A stretch of DNA of 64,000 nucleotides from AC-37 sp036389295 (lineage in GTDB: Bacteria; Actinomycetota; Thermoleophilia; Solirubrobacterales; Thermoleophilaceae): the NCBI GenBank assembly GCA_036389295.1, contig DASVQB010000024.1:62001-126000 (forward strand), given 5' to 3'. Shown in pieces: positions 49,289 to 61,100 of this stretch. The notes beneath the pieces were generated by a model. The model was not told the origin of the DNA, did not search any database, and saw only the letters and a list, made by a program, of their open reading frames with translations. Both the position numbers and the translations under genes were made by a program. The number at the start of each line of letters is the position of its first letter. The first letter of the stretch is position 1.

Positions 49289-50444
49289 GGCCGCGGCGGC
49301 CGTTCTCGCCGCGCTCGCCGCACTGGGCTCGGCCGCCCCGGCCTCCGCTCGCGCGCCGCTCGAGGTCGGCATCCAGGACGACCCCGTCTTCGTGCGCCAC
49401 CCGACCGCCTACGGCGGCACGGCGACCGGACGCCTCGTGCCCCGCACGACCGGCATCCGCGCCGCCCGGCGCCTGCGCGCGCGCGTGCTGAAGGTCAACC
49501 TGATCTGGAAGCAGGTGGCGCTCGCGCCGCCGGACTCGGGCCCCGGCGCGTACGACTGGTCGTACTACGACCGCGCGATCGACGCCGCGCGCCTGCACGG
49601 GCTCGAGCCCCAGGTCACGCTGACCGGGCAGGCGCCCGGCTTCGCGACCGCCGACGGACGCCCGGGGTACGCCGACCCCGACCCCGCGCTCTACGCGCGC
49701 TTCGCCGCCGACGCCGCGCGCCACTTCGCCGGCCGGGTCCGGCGCTGGTCGATCTGGAACGAGCCGAACTGGCCGACGTCGCTCGGCCCCGCCGACCGCG
49801 CCGCCGCGATCTACCGCGAGCTCTACCGGGGCGGGTACGCCGCGGTGAAGGCGGTCGACCCGGGCGCGACCGTGCTGTTCGGCGAGCTGGCGCCGATGGG
49901 CCGGCCCGAGGCCGCGATCCCGCCGCTCGAGTTCCTGCGTGAGGTGACCTGCCGCACCCCGAGCCTGGCGCCGGCGCGCGACTGCGAGCCGCTCGTCGCG
50001 GACGGCTTCGCCCACCATCCGTACACGCTCAGGTGGGCGCCGGAGTTCCCCGGCCCGGGGCCGGACGACGTGACGACCGGCTCCCTCGACCGGCTCTCGC
50101 GCACGCTCGCCGCCCTCGCCCGCCGGCGGGCGCTGTCGCTCCCGGACGGTCGCGGCCTGCCGGTCTACCTGACCGAGTACGGGTTCCACGCCGAGTCGGT
50201 CCGGATCCGCGAGCCGCTGCGGTCCCGCTACGCGGTGCGCGGCTTCGAGATGGCGCTCCGCCACCCCCGCGTCCGGCAGGTGGTCTGGTACCAGGTGTTC
50301 GGCCCGCCGCCGAGCCGCAAGCGGCAGTGGGACACGGCGATGCTCGACCTCGACGGCCGGCCGCGCCCGCTGTTCCACGCGCTGACCCGCTGGCTGCGGA
50401 TGGCCGAGGGCGCGCGCCTGCTCGTGCCGGCCGCGCGGCGCTGA
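49278..50444 (+). CDS. Secreted clan GH-A glycosidase-like protein
   Basis: 388 residues from GTG. Signal peptide AAAVLAALAALGSAAPASA. Barrel motifs: LKVNLIWKQVALAPPDSGPGAYDWSYYDRAID, RRWSIWNEPNWPTSLG with Glu at about 152 (acid/base candidate) and GRGLPVYLTEYGF with Glu at about 290 (nucleophile candidate). It resembles GH39/GH5-like enzymes and the glycosidase-like protein at 11,188. It is within the arginine gene run and partly overlaps the upstream secreted gene. Substrate unknown. Confidence 0.75.
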   Translation: MTARAAAAVLAALAALGSAAPASARAPLEVGIQDDPVFVRHPTAYGGTATGRLVPRTTGIRAARRLRARVLKVNLIWKQVALAPPDSGPGAYDWSYYDRAIDAARLHGLEPQVTLTGQAPGFATADGRPGYADPDPALYARFAADAARHFAGRVRRWSIWNEPNWPTSLGPADRAAAIYRELYRGGYAAVKAVDPGATVLFGELAPMGRPEAAIPPLEFLREVTCRTPSLAPARDCEPLVADGFAHHPYTLRWAPEFPGPGPDDVTTGSLDRLSRTLAALARRRALSLPDGRGLPVYLTEYGFHAESVRIREPLRSRYAVRGFEMALRHPRVRQVVWYQVFGPPPSRKRQWDTAMLDLDGRPRPLFHALTRWLRMAEGARLLVPAARR

Positions 50445-50508
50445 GGGCCGGACGCGGCCGACCCGAGCGCGGGACGCGTCCGGCCCGGGACGCCGGCCGC
50501 CGCCCTGT

Positions 50509-50514
50509 TAGGGT
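50509..50514 (+). promoter_or_regulatory. Candidate -10 element (TAGGGT) of argG
   Basis: TAGGGT ends 9 nt before the argG GTG in the 79-bp gap after the glycosidase gene, so argG probably has its own promoter. Confidence 0.4.
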
Positions 50515-50523
50515 CGCGCTCCC

Positions 50524-51798
50524 GTGAGCGACGAGCGCCGCACGCTCCTGAAGACCGCGTCGTACGAGGCCGAGCCGCAGGAGGTCGGGCGGGTCCTCCT
50601 GCTCTACTCCGGCGGCCTCGACACGAGCGTGATGCTCAAGTGGATCCAGGACGAGTACGAGGCGGAGGTCGTCGCGCTCACCGTGAACCTCGGCCAGCCC
50701 GGCGAGGACTGGGACGTGGTGCGCGGCAAGGCGCTCGACCTCGGCGCGCTCGACTGCCTCGTGGTCGACGCGCGCGAGGAGTTCGCCCGCGAGTACGTGC
50801 TCCCGGCGATCCGGGCGAACGCCCTCTACGGCGGCGGCTACCCGCTGTTCACCGCGCTTGGCCGGCCGCTGATCGCCAAGCTCGCCGTCGAGAAGGCGCG
50901 CGAGGCCGGCTGCGACACGGTGGCCCACGGCTGCACCGGCAAGGGCAACGACCAGGTCCGCATCGAGGCCACGGTCGCGACGCTCGGCCCCGAGCTGAAG
51001 GTCATCGCGCCGGTGAGGGGATGGCAGATGGGGCGCGAGGAGGAGGTCGCGTACGCGCGCGAGCACGGGATCCCCGTGAAGGGCGGCACCGAGGCGCCGC
51101 CGTACTCGATCGACGACAACCTCTGGGGCCGCTCGTCCGAGGGCGGCCCGATCGAGGACCTCTCGGAGCCGCCGCGCGACGACGTCTTCGACCTGGTCAC
51201 GCGGCCCGAGGACGCGCCCGACGAGCCCGAGCTCCTCGACGTCGAGTTCGAGCGCGGCACACCGGTGGCGATCGGCGGCGAGCGGCTGCCGCTCGTCGAG
51301 CTGCTCGAGCGCGCCGGGGAGATCGGCGCCCGCCACGGCGTCGGCATCGTCGATCACGTCGAGGACCGCATCGTCGGGCTGAAGGTGCGCGACCTCTACG
51401 AGGTGCCCGCGGCCGCCATCGTCCTCACGGCGCACAAGGAGCTCGAGAAGCTGGTCGGCACGCTCCACCAGAACCAGTTCAAGCCCCAGCTCGACAACCA
51501 CTGGGCGTTCCTCGTGTACGCGGGGCTGTGGCACGAGCCGCTGCTCGGCGACCTGAACGCGTTCATGGAGCGGGTCAACGAGCAGGTCACGGGGACGATC
51601 ACGCTCAAGCTCTACAAGGGCAGCGCCACGCCGGTGGCGCGGTCCTCGCCGAACGCCCTGTACGACCCGGCGCTCGCCGGCTTCGGCGAGTCCGGCGGGC
51701 TCTTCTCGCAGCAGGCGAGCCCCGGGTTCATCGAGCTGTGGAGCCTCCAGTCGCGGATGGCGTACGGAATCCGCAACCGGGTAGGAGGGGAGTCGTGA
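50524..51798 (+). CDS. argG: Argininosuccinate synthase
   Basis: 424 residues from GTG. PP-loop ATP site RVLLLYSGGLDTSVMLKWIQDEY, then the family segments EYVLPAIRANALYGGGYPLFTALGRPLIAKLAVEKA, AHGCTGKGNDQVRIEATV, EEVAYAREHGIPVKGGTEAPPYSIDDNLWGRSSEGG and GTLHQNQFKPQLDNHWAFLVYAGLW. It condenses citrulline with aspartate. argF and argH are not in the window. The stop overlaps a small membrane gene (GTGA). Confidence 0.96.
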   Translation: MSDERRTLLKTASYEAEPQEVGRVLLLYSGGLDTSVMLKWIQDEYEAEVVALTVNLGQPGEDWDVVRGKALDLGALDCLVVDAREEFAREYVLPAIRANALYGGGYPLFTALGRPLIAKLAVEKAREAGCDTVAHGCTGKGNDQVRIEATVATLGPELKVIAPVRGWQMGREEEVAYAREHGIPVKGGTEAPPYSIDDNLWGRSSEGGPIEDLSEPPRDDVFDLVTRPEDAPDEPELLDVEFERGTPVAIGGERLPLVELLERAGEIGARHGVGIVDHVEDRIVGLKVRDLYEVPAAAIVLTAHKELEKLVGTLHQNQFKPQLDNHWAFLVYAGLWHEPLLGDLNAFMERVNEQVTGTITLKLYKGSATPVARSSPNALYDPALAGFGESGGLFSQQASPGFIELWSLQSRMAYGIRNRVGGES

Positions 51799-51959
51799 CG
51801 CCAAGGGGCTACACGATCCTGGGGTGGGTGGTCTGGCAGGTCGCCTCCCGGGTCGCCAAGCGCAAGATCAGGCAGAACCGCACGAAGCTGGGCGCGGCGG
51901 CGGTCGTCGTGCTCGTGCTCGTGCTCGGGCTGGCGGCGGCCCGCTCCGGCTCCGACTGA
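51795..51959 (+). CDS. Small single-span membrane protein coupled to argG
   Basis: 54 residues from GTG. A basic amphipathic start (YTILGWVVWQVASRVAKRKIRQNRTKLG) precedes one membrane helix (AAAVVVLVLVLGLAAARSG). No family recognised. The GTGA overlap with argG is the main support that it is translated. Confidence 0.5.
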   Translation: MTPRGYTILGWVVWQVASRVAKRKIRQNRTKLGAAAVVVLVLVLGLAAARSGSD

Positions 51960-51976
51960 GCCTGCCCGCGGGACAC

Positions 51977-52020
51977 CGCTCGGGCGCCTGAGCGAGCGCG
52001 CTCGGGGCGCTGAGCGAGCG
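51977..52020. repeat. Two 22-bp tandem repeats plus a partial third
   Basis: CGCTCGGGCGCCTGAGCGAGCG (51977-51998) is followed by a near-identical copy (51999-52020) and a partial third copy to about 52,034. Each copy can fold by CGCTC/GAGCG. It sits in the 168-bp gap before the giant repeat gene; a terminator or regulatory role is possible but unproven. Confidence 0.5.
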
Positions 52021-52127
52021 CCGCTCGGCCGCCTACCGGATCTGCGGTAGCCCGAGCGGGTCGATTCCGCAATCAAGCATTCGGCCCGCGGGTCCGATAA
52101 GCGACCGACGCCGGCTGGGCTAGGGCG

Positions 52128-55100
52128 ATGCCCCTAACCCGAACCGGTTACAAGATGACCCGAGGCCCGGCAACACTTCCGAGCGGGACCCGCGCGTCGC
52201 GCTCAGTCGCGACGCGGATCGTCGGCGTGCTCGCGGCGATGCTCGTCCTCACCGCGGCCATGCTGGCCCCCGCGGCGTCGGCCGACCGCGCCTTCACCGC
52301 CCGCTACGGCAGCATCCAGCGCGGCGACCTCCGGATCGCGGCGAACACGATCATGTCGTGCTCGGGCAACGGGGGAGGGTGCACGAGCGCGCGCGCCGGG
52401 ACCGGCACGAACGACAACGGCTCCTGGACGATGGCGAACGTCGACGTCGACGCCGACGCCACCACCTTCAACTCGAGCACGGCCGACCTGACCCTGCCCT
52501 CCGGAGCCGTCGTGCTCTACGCCGGGCTCTACTGGGGCGCCGACACCGAGGCCGGCTCGGGCGGCGCCGCCGCGCCGACGCCCGCGTCGAGCAACCAGGT
52601 GCGCTTCAAGGTCCCGGGCTCGCTCACCTACTCGACGGTCACGGCGACCCAGCTCGACACCTCCTCGACCAACGTGACCGAGTACCAGGGCGTCGCCGAC
52701 GTGACGGCCGCGGTCACGGCCGCCGGCTCCGGCACCTACACCGTGGCGAACGTCCAGGCCGGCACCGGCCAGGACCGCTACGGCGGCTGGGCGCTCGCGG
52801 TCGCCTACCGCGTCGCCGGCGCGCCGGTCAAGTGGGTCGCCCTCTACGACGGCCTCGACTCGATGGGCTTCGGCGGCGTCGACGGCGCGATCGACATCAC
52901 GCTCGACGGCTTCACCGCGCCGGCGACCGGGCCGGTCGCGGCCGACCTCGGGATCGTCGGCTACGAGGGCGAGCTCGGGTACGCGAACGAGACGCTCGCG
53001 CTGAACGGCTCGGGGATCTCCGACGCGCTGCACCCGGCGAACAACCCGTTCAACGCCGCGATCACCCGGCTCGGCACGCAGGTGACCGCGAAGAACCCGA
53101 ACTACGTGAACCAGCTCGGCTTCGACTCCGCGGTCTTCAACGCGAGCGGGATGATCGCTCCGGGCTCGACCAGCTCGACCCTGAGCATGAGCACCACGCT
53201 CGAGCTCTACCTGCCGGGCCTCGTGACGCTCGTCTCGGACGTCGCCGCGAGCGCGCCGGTCAACACCGCGCTCCCCTCGATCGGCGGGACGGTGCAGGAC
53301 GGCCAGACGCTGACCGCCACGACCGGCACCTGGACCGGCACTGCCCCGATCACCTACGCGTACCAGTGGCGCCGCTGCAACTCGTCGGGCGCCAGCTGCT
53401 CGGACGTCTCCGGCGCGACGAGCTCGACCTACACGGTCGTGCCGGGCGACGTCGGCTCGACCTTCCGCGTCGTGGTCACCGCCACGAACGTCGTCGGCTC
53501 GACCTCGGCCACCTCGAGCCAGACCGCCGTGGCCGCCGCGGCGCCGCCCGCCAACACCGCGCTTCCGACGATCTCGGGCACGGCGCAGGACGGGCAGACG
53601 CTGACGGCGAGCAACGGCACCTGGACCGGCACCGCCCCGATCACCTTCACCTACCAGTGGCGCCGCTGCGACTCGGCCGGCGCGAACTGCACGAGCATCG
53701 CCGGCGCCACGGGCGGCACCTACGTGCTGACGCCGAGCGACGTCGGCTCGACGATCCGCGTCGTCGTGACCGGCACGAACGCCGGCGGCAGCTCGAGCGC
53801 CACGAGCGCGCAGACGGCGGTCGTCACCGCGCGGCCGCCGGTCAACACCGCTCTCCCCACGATCTCCGGCACCGCCCAGGACGGGCAGACGCTGACGGCG
53901 GCCAACGGCACCTGGACCGGCACGCCGACGATCTCGTACACCTACCAGTGGCGCCGCTGCGACGCCGCGGGCGTGACCTGCTCGAGCATCTCCGGCGCCA
54001 CGTCGTCCACGTACGCGCTGACGGCCAGCGACGTCGGCTCGACGATCCGCGTGGTCGTCACGGGCACGAACGCGGCCGGCAACTCGAGCGCCACAAGCGC
54101 CCAGACCGCCGTGGTCGCCGCCGCCCCGCCGGTCAACACCGCGCTGCCGACGATCTCCGGCACCGCCCAGGACGCCCAGACCCTGACCGCCGCGAACGGC
54201 ACCTGGACCGGCACCGCCCCGATCGCGTACACGCGCCAGTGGCGCCGCTGTGACTCGGCCGGCACGAACTGCTCGAACATCGCCGGCGCGACCGGGACGA
54301 CGTACGTCGTGACCGCGACCGACGTCGGCTCGACGATCCGCGTGGTCGTGACCGGCACGAACGTGGCGGGCAGCTCCAGCGCCACGAGCGCTCAGACGGC
54401 GCTCGTCACCGCCGCCTCCCCCGCCAACACCGCGCTGCCGACGATCTCGGGCACCGCCCAGGACGGGCAGACGCTGACGGCGAGCAACGGCACCTGGACC
54501 GGCACCGCCCCGATCACCTTCACCTACCAGTGGCGCCGCTGCGACTCGGCCGGCGCCAATTGCTCGAGCATCGCCGGCGCCACGGGCGGCACCTACGTGC
54601 TGACGCCGAGCGACGTCGGCTCGACGATCCGCGTCGTCGTGACCGGCACGAACGCCGGCGGCAGCTCGAGCGCAACGAGCGCGCAGACCGCGGTCGTCAC
54701 CGCGCGGCCGCCGGTCAACACCGCGCTGCCGACGATCGGCGGCACCGCCCAGGACGGCCAGACCCTCACCGCCACCACGGGCACCTGGACCGGCACGCCG
54801 ACGATCACCTACACCTACCAGTGGCGCCGCTGCAACTCGTCGGGCGCGAGCTGCTCCGACGTCTCGGGCGCCACGGCCTCGACCTACGTGCTCGGCTCGG
54901 CGGACGTCGGGTCGACGATCCGCGTGGTCGTCACGGGCACGAACGCGGCCGGCAGCTCGAGCGCCACCAGCGCCCAGACCGCCGTGGTCGCCGCGGCGCC
55001 GCCGGTCAACACCTCGCTGCCCACCATCGGCGGGACGGCGACCGACGGCCAGACGCTGACCGCCACCACCGGCACGTGGACCGGGACCCCGACGATCACC

Positions 55101-58100
55101 TACGCGCGCCAGTGGCGCCGCTGCGACGCCGCGGGCGCGAGCTGCGCGGACATCTCGGGCGCCACGGGGACCACCTACGTGCTCACCTCGGCCGACGTCG
55201 GCTCCACGATCCGGGTCGTCGTGACCGCCACCAACTCCGCCGGGTCGGCGAGCGCCACCAGCGCCCAGACCGGCACGGTCAGCGCGACGCCGCCGGTGAA
55301 CACCGCGCTGCCGACGATCTCCGGCACCGCGCAGGACGGCCAGACGCTCACCTCCACGACCGGCACCTGGACCGGCACGCCGACGATCACGTACGCCCGC
55401 CAGTGGCGCCGCTGCGACGCCGCCGGCGCGAGCTGCTCGAACATCGCCGGCGCGACCGGGACGACCTACGTCGCGACCTCGGCCGACGTCGGCTCGACGC
55501 TGCGGGTCGTCGTGACCGCCACCAACTCGGCCGGGTCGGCGAGCGCCACCAGCGCCCAGACCGGCACGGTCGCCGCGACGCCGCCGGTGAACACGGCGCT
55601 GCCGACGATCTCCGGGACGCTCCAGGACGGCCAGACCCTCACCGCCACCACGGGCACCTGGACCGGCACGCCGACCATCACCTACACGTACCAGTGGCGC
55701 CGCTGCAACTCGTCGGGCGCGAGCTGCTCCGACGTCTCGGGCGCCACGGCCTCGACCTACGTGCTCGGCTCGGCGGACGTCGGGTCGACGATGCGGGTGG
55801 TCGTGACCGCGACCAACTCGGCCGGGTCGGCCAGCGCGACGAGCGGCATGACCTCGCAGGTCGCCGCCGCGCCGCCGGTGAACACCTCGCTGCCGGCGAT
55901 CTCCGGCACGGTGCAGGACGGCCAGACGCTGACCTCCACGACCGGCACCTGGACCGGCACGCCGACGATCTCCTACGCGCGCCAGTGGCGCCGCTGCAAC
56001 GCGGCCGGCTCGCTCTGCTCGGACATCGCGGGCGCGACCGGCACCACGTACACGGCGACCTCGGCGGACGTCGGCTCCACGATCCGGGTCGTGGTGACCG
56101 CCACGAACTCGGCGGGCTCGGCGAGCGCCACCAGCGCGCAGACCACGACGGTCGCCGCCGCCCCGCCGGTCAACACCTCGCTGCCGACCGTCAGCGGGAC
56201 GGTGCAGGACGGCCAGACGCTGACCTCGACCACCGGCACCTGGACCGGCACGCCGACGATCAGCTACGCGCGCCAGTGGCGCCGCTGCAACTCGTCGGGC
56301 GCGAGCTGCTCCGACATCTCGGGCGCGACCGGGACGACCTACGTCGCCACCCCGGCCGACGTCGGCTCGACGATCCGCGTCGTCGTGACCGCCACGAACA
56401 CGGCCGGCACGGCGAGCGCGACGAGCTCGCAGACCGCCGTCGTCGCCGCGGCCCCGCCGGTCAACACCGCGCTGCCCACGATCTCCGGCACCGCCCAGGA
56501 CGGGCAGACGCTGACGGCGGCCGACGGCACCTGGACGGGCACGCCGACGATCGCGTACACCTACCAGTGGCGCCGCTGCGACGCCGCGGGGGCCAACTGC
56601 TCCGACGTCTCGGGCGCGACCGCGTCGACCTACGTCATGACCTCGGGCGACGTCGGCTCTACGATGCGGGTCGTCGTGACGGCCGCCAACTCGGCCGGCT
56701 CGGCGAGCGCCACCAGCGCCGAGACCGCGACGGTCGCCGCCGCGCCGCCGGTCAACACCTCGCTGCCGACGATCAGCGGCACGGTCGAGGACGGCCAGAC
56801 GCTGACCTCCACGACCGGCACCTGGACCGGCACCCCGACGATCAGCTACGCGCGCCAGTGGCGGCGCTGCGACGCCGCGGGCGCAGGCTGCTCCGACATC
56901 TCGGGCGCCACCGGGATGACCTACGTCGCGACCTCGGCGGACGTCGGCTCGACGCTGCGGGTCGTCGTGACCGCGACCAACTCCGCCGGCTCGGCGAGCG
57001 CGACCAGCTCGCAGACGGCCACCGTCGTCGCCGCGCCCCCCGTGAACACGGCGCTGCCGGCGATCTCCGGCACGGTGCAGGACGGCCAGACGCTGACCTC
57101 GACCACCGGCACCTGGACCGGCACGCCGACGATCTCCTACGCGCGCCAGTGGCGCCGCTGCAACGCGTCGGGCGCGAGCTGCTCCGACATCTCGGGCGCC
57201 ACGGGCACGACCTACGTCGCCACCCCGGCGGACGTCGGCTCGACGCTGCGGGTGGTCGTGACCGCCACCAACTCCGCCGGCTCGGCGAGCGCGACCAGCT
57301 CGCAGACCACCACCGTCGCCGCTACGCCCCCGGTGAACACCGCGCTGCCGACGATCGGCGGCACGGTCCAGGACGGCCAGACGCTGAGCGCCGCCGACGG
57401 CACCTGGACCGGCACCCCGACTATCTCCTACGCCTACCAGTGGCGCCGCTGCGACGCCGCCGGAGCCAGCTGCTCCGACGTATCGGGCGCGACCGCCTCG
57501 ACCTACGTCGCGACCTCGGGCGACGTCGGCTCGACGCTGCGGGTGGTCGTGACCGCCACCAACTCGGCCGGGTCGGCGAGCGCCACCAGCGCCGAGACCG
57601 CGACGGTCGCCGCCGCACCGCCGGTCAACACCTCGCTGCCGGTGATCTCCGGCACGGTCCAGGACGGCCAGACGCTCACCTCCACGACCGGCACCTGGAC
57701 CGGCACCCCGACGATCAGCTACGCCCGCCAGTGGCGCCGCTGCAACGCCTCCGGCGCCAGCTGCTCGGACATCTCGGGCGCGACCGGCACGACCTACGTC
57801 GCGACCGCGGCGGACGTCGGCTCGACGCTGCGGGTGGTCGTGACGGCCACGAACGCCGGCGGCAGCGCGAGCGCCACGAGCTCGCAGACGACCGCCGTGG
57901 CGGCGGCCCCGCCGGTGAACACCGCCCTGCCCACCATCGGCGGGACGGCGACCGACGGCCAGACGCTCACCTCCACGACCGGGACGTGGACCGGCACCCC
58001 GACGATCTCCTACGCGCGCCAGTGGCGCCGCTGCGACGCGGCGGGCGCGAGCTGCTCGAACATCGCCGGCGCGACCGGCACCACGTACACGGCGACCTCG

Positions 58101-61100
58101 GCCGACGTCGGCTCGACGCTGCGGGTCGTCGTCACCGCGACGAACTCGGCGGGGTCGGCGAGCGCCACCAGCGCCCAGACCGGCACGGTCGCCGCGTCGC
58201 CGCCGGTGAACACGGCGCTGCCGGCGATCTCCGGCACGATGCAGGACGGCCAGACGCTGACCTCGACCACGGGGACCTGGACCGGCACGCCGACGATCTC
58301 CTACGCGCGCCAGTGGCGCCGCTGCGACTCGGCCGGCGCGAGCTGCTCGAACATCGCCGGCGCGACCGGGACGACCTACGTCGCGACCTCGGCCGACGTC
58401 GGCTCGACGCTGCGGGTGGTCGTGACCGCGACCAACTCCGCCGGCTCGGCGAGCGCGACCAGCACGCAGACCGCGACCGGCGCGGCCACCCCGCCGGTCA
58501 ACACCTCGCTGCCGGCCGTCACGGGCACCGTCGAGGACGGCCAGACGCTGACCTCCACGACCGGCACCTGGACGGGCACGCCGACGATTACGTACGCGCG
58601 CCAGTGGCGCCGCTGCGACGCCGCCGGCGCCAGCTGCTCGAGCATCTCGGGCGCGACGGGCACCACCTACGTCGTCACCGCGGCCGACGTCGGCTCCACG
58701 ATCCGCGTCGTCGTGACCGCCACGAACGCGGCCGGATCGGCGAGCGCGACCAGCGCGCAGACCGCCGCGGCCTCGGCGGCCCCGCCGTCGGGCACCGGCC
58801 TGCCCACGATCTCGGGCACGACCCAGGACGGCCAGACGCTGACCTCGACGAACGGCACGTGGGCCGGCACCGCGCCGATGACCTTCACCCGCCAGTGGCG
58901 CCGCTGCAACGCCTCCGGCGCGAGCTGCTCCGACATCTCCGGCGCGACCGGGGCTACGTACGTGCTCACCCCGAGCGACGTCGGCTCCACCATCCGCGTC
59001 GTCGTGACGGCCACGAACGCAGGCGGCAGCGCGAGCGCCACCAGCGCGCAGACCGGCGTGGTCACCGCGATCCCGCCCGTGAACACCGCGCTGCCCACCG
59101 TCGGCGGGACGGCGACCGACGGCCAGACGCTGACCTCGACCACCGGCACCTGGACGGGCACGCCGACGATCGCGTACGCTCGCCAGTGGCGCCGCTGCGA
59201 CGCCGCCGGCGCGAGCTGCTCCAACATCGCCGGCGCGACCGGGACCACCTACGCGCTCACCCCGAGCGACGTCGGCTCCACCATCCGCGTCGTCGTGACC
59301 GGCACGAACGCCGGCGGCAGCGCGATCGCCACGAGCGTCCCGACCGCCGCGGTCGCCGCCATCCCGCCCGCGAACACCGCGCCGCCCGCCATCTCCGGCC
59401 TGCCGAGCGACGGCCAGACGCTGACCGCGAGCAACGGCACCTGGACCGGCAGCGCGCCGATCGCCTTCACCTACCAGTGGCGCCGCTGCGACGCCGCCGG
59501 CAACAACTGCGTGAACGTCCCGAGCGCGACGTCGCAGGCCTACGTGCTGACGCCGAGCGACGTCGGCTTCACGATGCGCGTGGTCGTGACGGCGACGAAC
59601 GCCGGCGGCAGCGCCAGCGCCACCAGCCCGCAGACCTCGGACGTCGACGCGGACCCGCCGGCCGAGTCGACGCCGCCGCCCATGATCTCCGGGACCACCC
59701 AGGACGGCCAGACGCTGACAACCACGAACGGGGCCTGGCTCGGCACCCCGCCGACCTCCTACGGCTACCAGTGGCTGCGCTGCAACGCGAGCGGCGGCGC
59801 CTGCGTCGCCGTCCCGGGCGCCAACGCGCAGACCTACGACCTCACCCCGGCTGACGTCGGGTTCGCGATGCGCGTGACCGTCACCGCCTTCAACCCGGCC
59901 GGCAGCGACAGCGCGACCGCCGCCCACACGGCGCTCGTCACCCCGGCCCCGCCGGTCAACACGGTCGCGCCGGCGATCTCGGGGAGCGCCGAGGACGGCG
60001 GCACGCTGACCGTCGCCAAGGGCACCTGGAGCGGCACGCCGGCCATCTCCTACGCCTACCAGTGGCGCCGCTGCGACGCCGCCGGCGGCAACTGCTCGAA
60101 CGTCTCGGGCGCGACCGGCACCACGCTCGCGCTCGCGCCGAGCGACGTCGGCTCGACCTTCCGGGTGGTCGTCACGGCCACGAACGCCGCGGGGACCGCC
60201 AACGCCACCACCGCGGCGAGCGCGAAGGTCGGCGCCGCGGCCCCGGCCAACACCGGCGACCCGACGGTCTCCGGCGACCCGAAGGAGGGCGAGACGCTGA
60301 CGCTCGACCGCGGGACGTGGACCGGCACCGCGCCGATCGGCTACGACTACCGCTGGCAGCGCTGCGACGCGAGCGGCGCGAGCTGCGTCGACATCCCGGG
60401 CGCCACCGGCACGTCCTACGTGCTGACCTCCGCCGACGTGGGCTCGACGGTCCGCGGCGTGGTCACCGCCGTGAACGCCGGCGGGACCGCCACCGAGGCG
60501 ACGGCGGCGACCGCCAAGGTCAGGGGCCCGGTCACCACCCCCACCCCGCAGCCGCCCTCGAACGACGGCACGCCGACCGTCGCGGGCGACCCGGACCCGG
60601 GCGCGACGCTGACGGCCGACCCCGGCAGCTGGACCGGCCTCGCGCCGATCGACTTCGGCTACCAGTGGCTGCGCTGCGACGCGAGCGGCCAGAGCTGCGA
60701 GCCGATCGGGGGAGCCACCGGGCGCACCTACGTCCTCACGCCGGGCGACTCGGGCCACACCCTGCGCGTCGAGGTCACGGCCACGAACGCCGACGGCTCG
60801 CGCAAGGCCACCTCGGCCCCGACCGGCCTGATCAGCGACCGCGGCGCCCCCGAGGACGACCTCTCGACGATCGGCGGCAGCCTGATCTCGACCGACAACT
60901 GCCAGCGGATCGTGGCCGGCACCGGCGTCAAGCGCAAGAAGCTGAGCGGCTACGGCACGATCAAGGTGCTGCTGCGCGCCAGCGCGTACGTGAACCAGGA
61001 GAACCCGCTGCGCCTCTCGACGACCGTCTCGGCCGCCAAGCTGCGCCGCGTCGAGTACCGGCTCGACGGCCGCAAGCTCGGCCAGCCGCGCAAGTCCCCG

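Noticed and set aside
53259..60845. Regular 291-bp repeats considered as a CRISPR array
   Set aside because: The units are far too long, have no spacers, and stay in one reading frame as protein modules.
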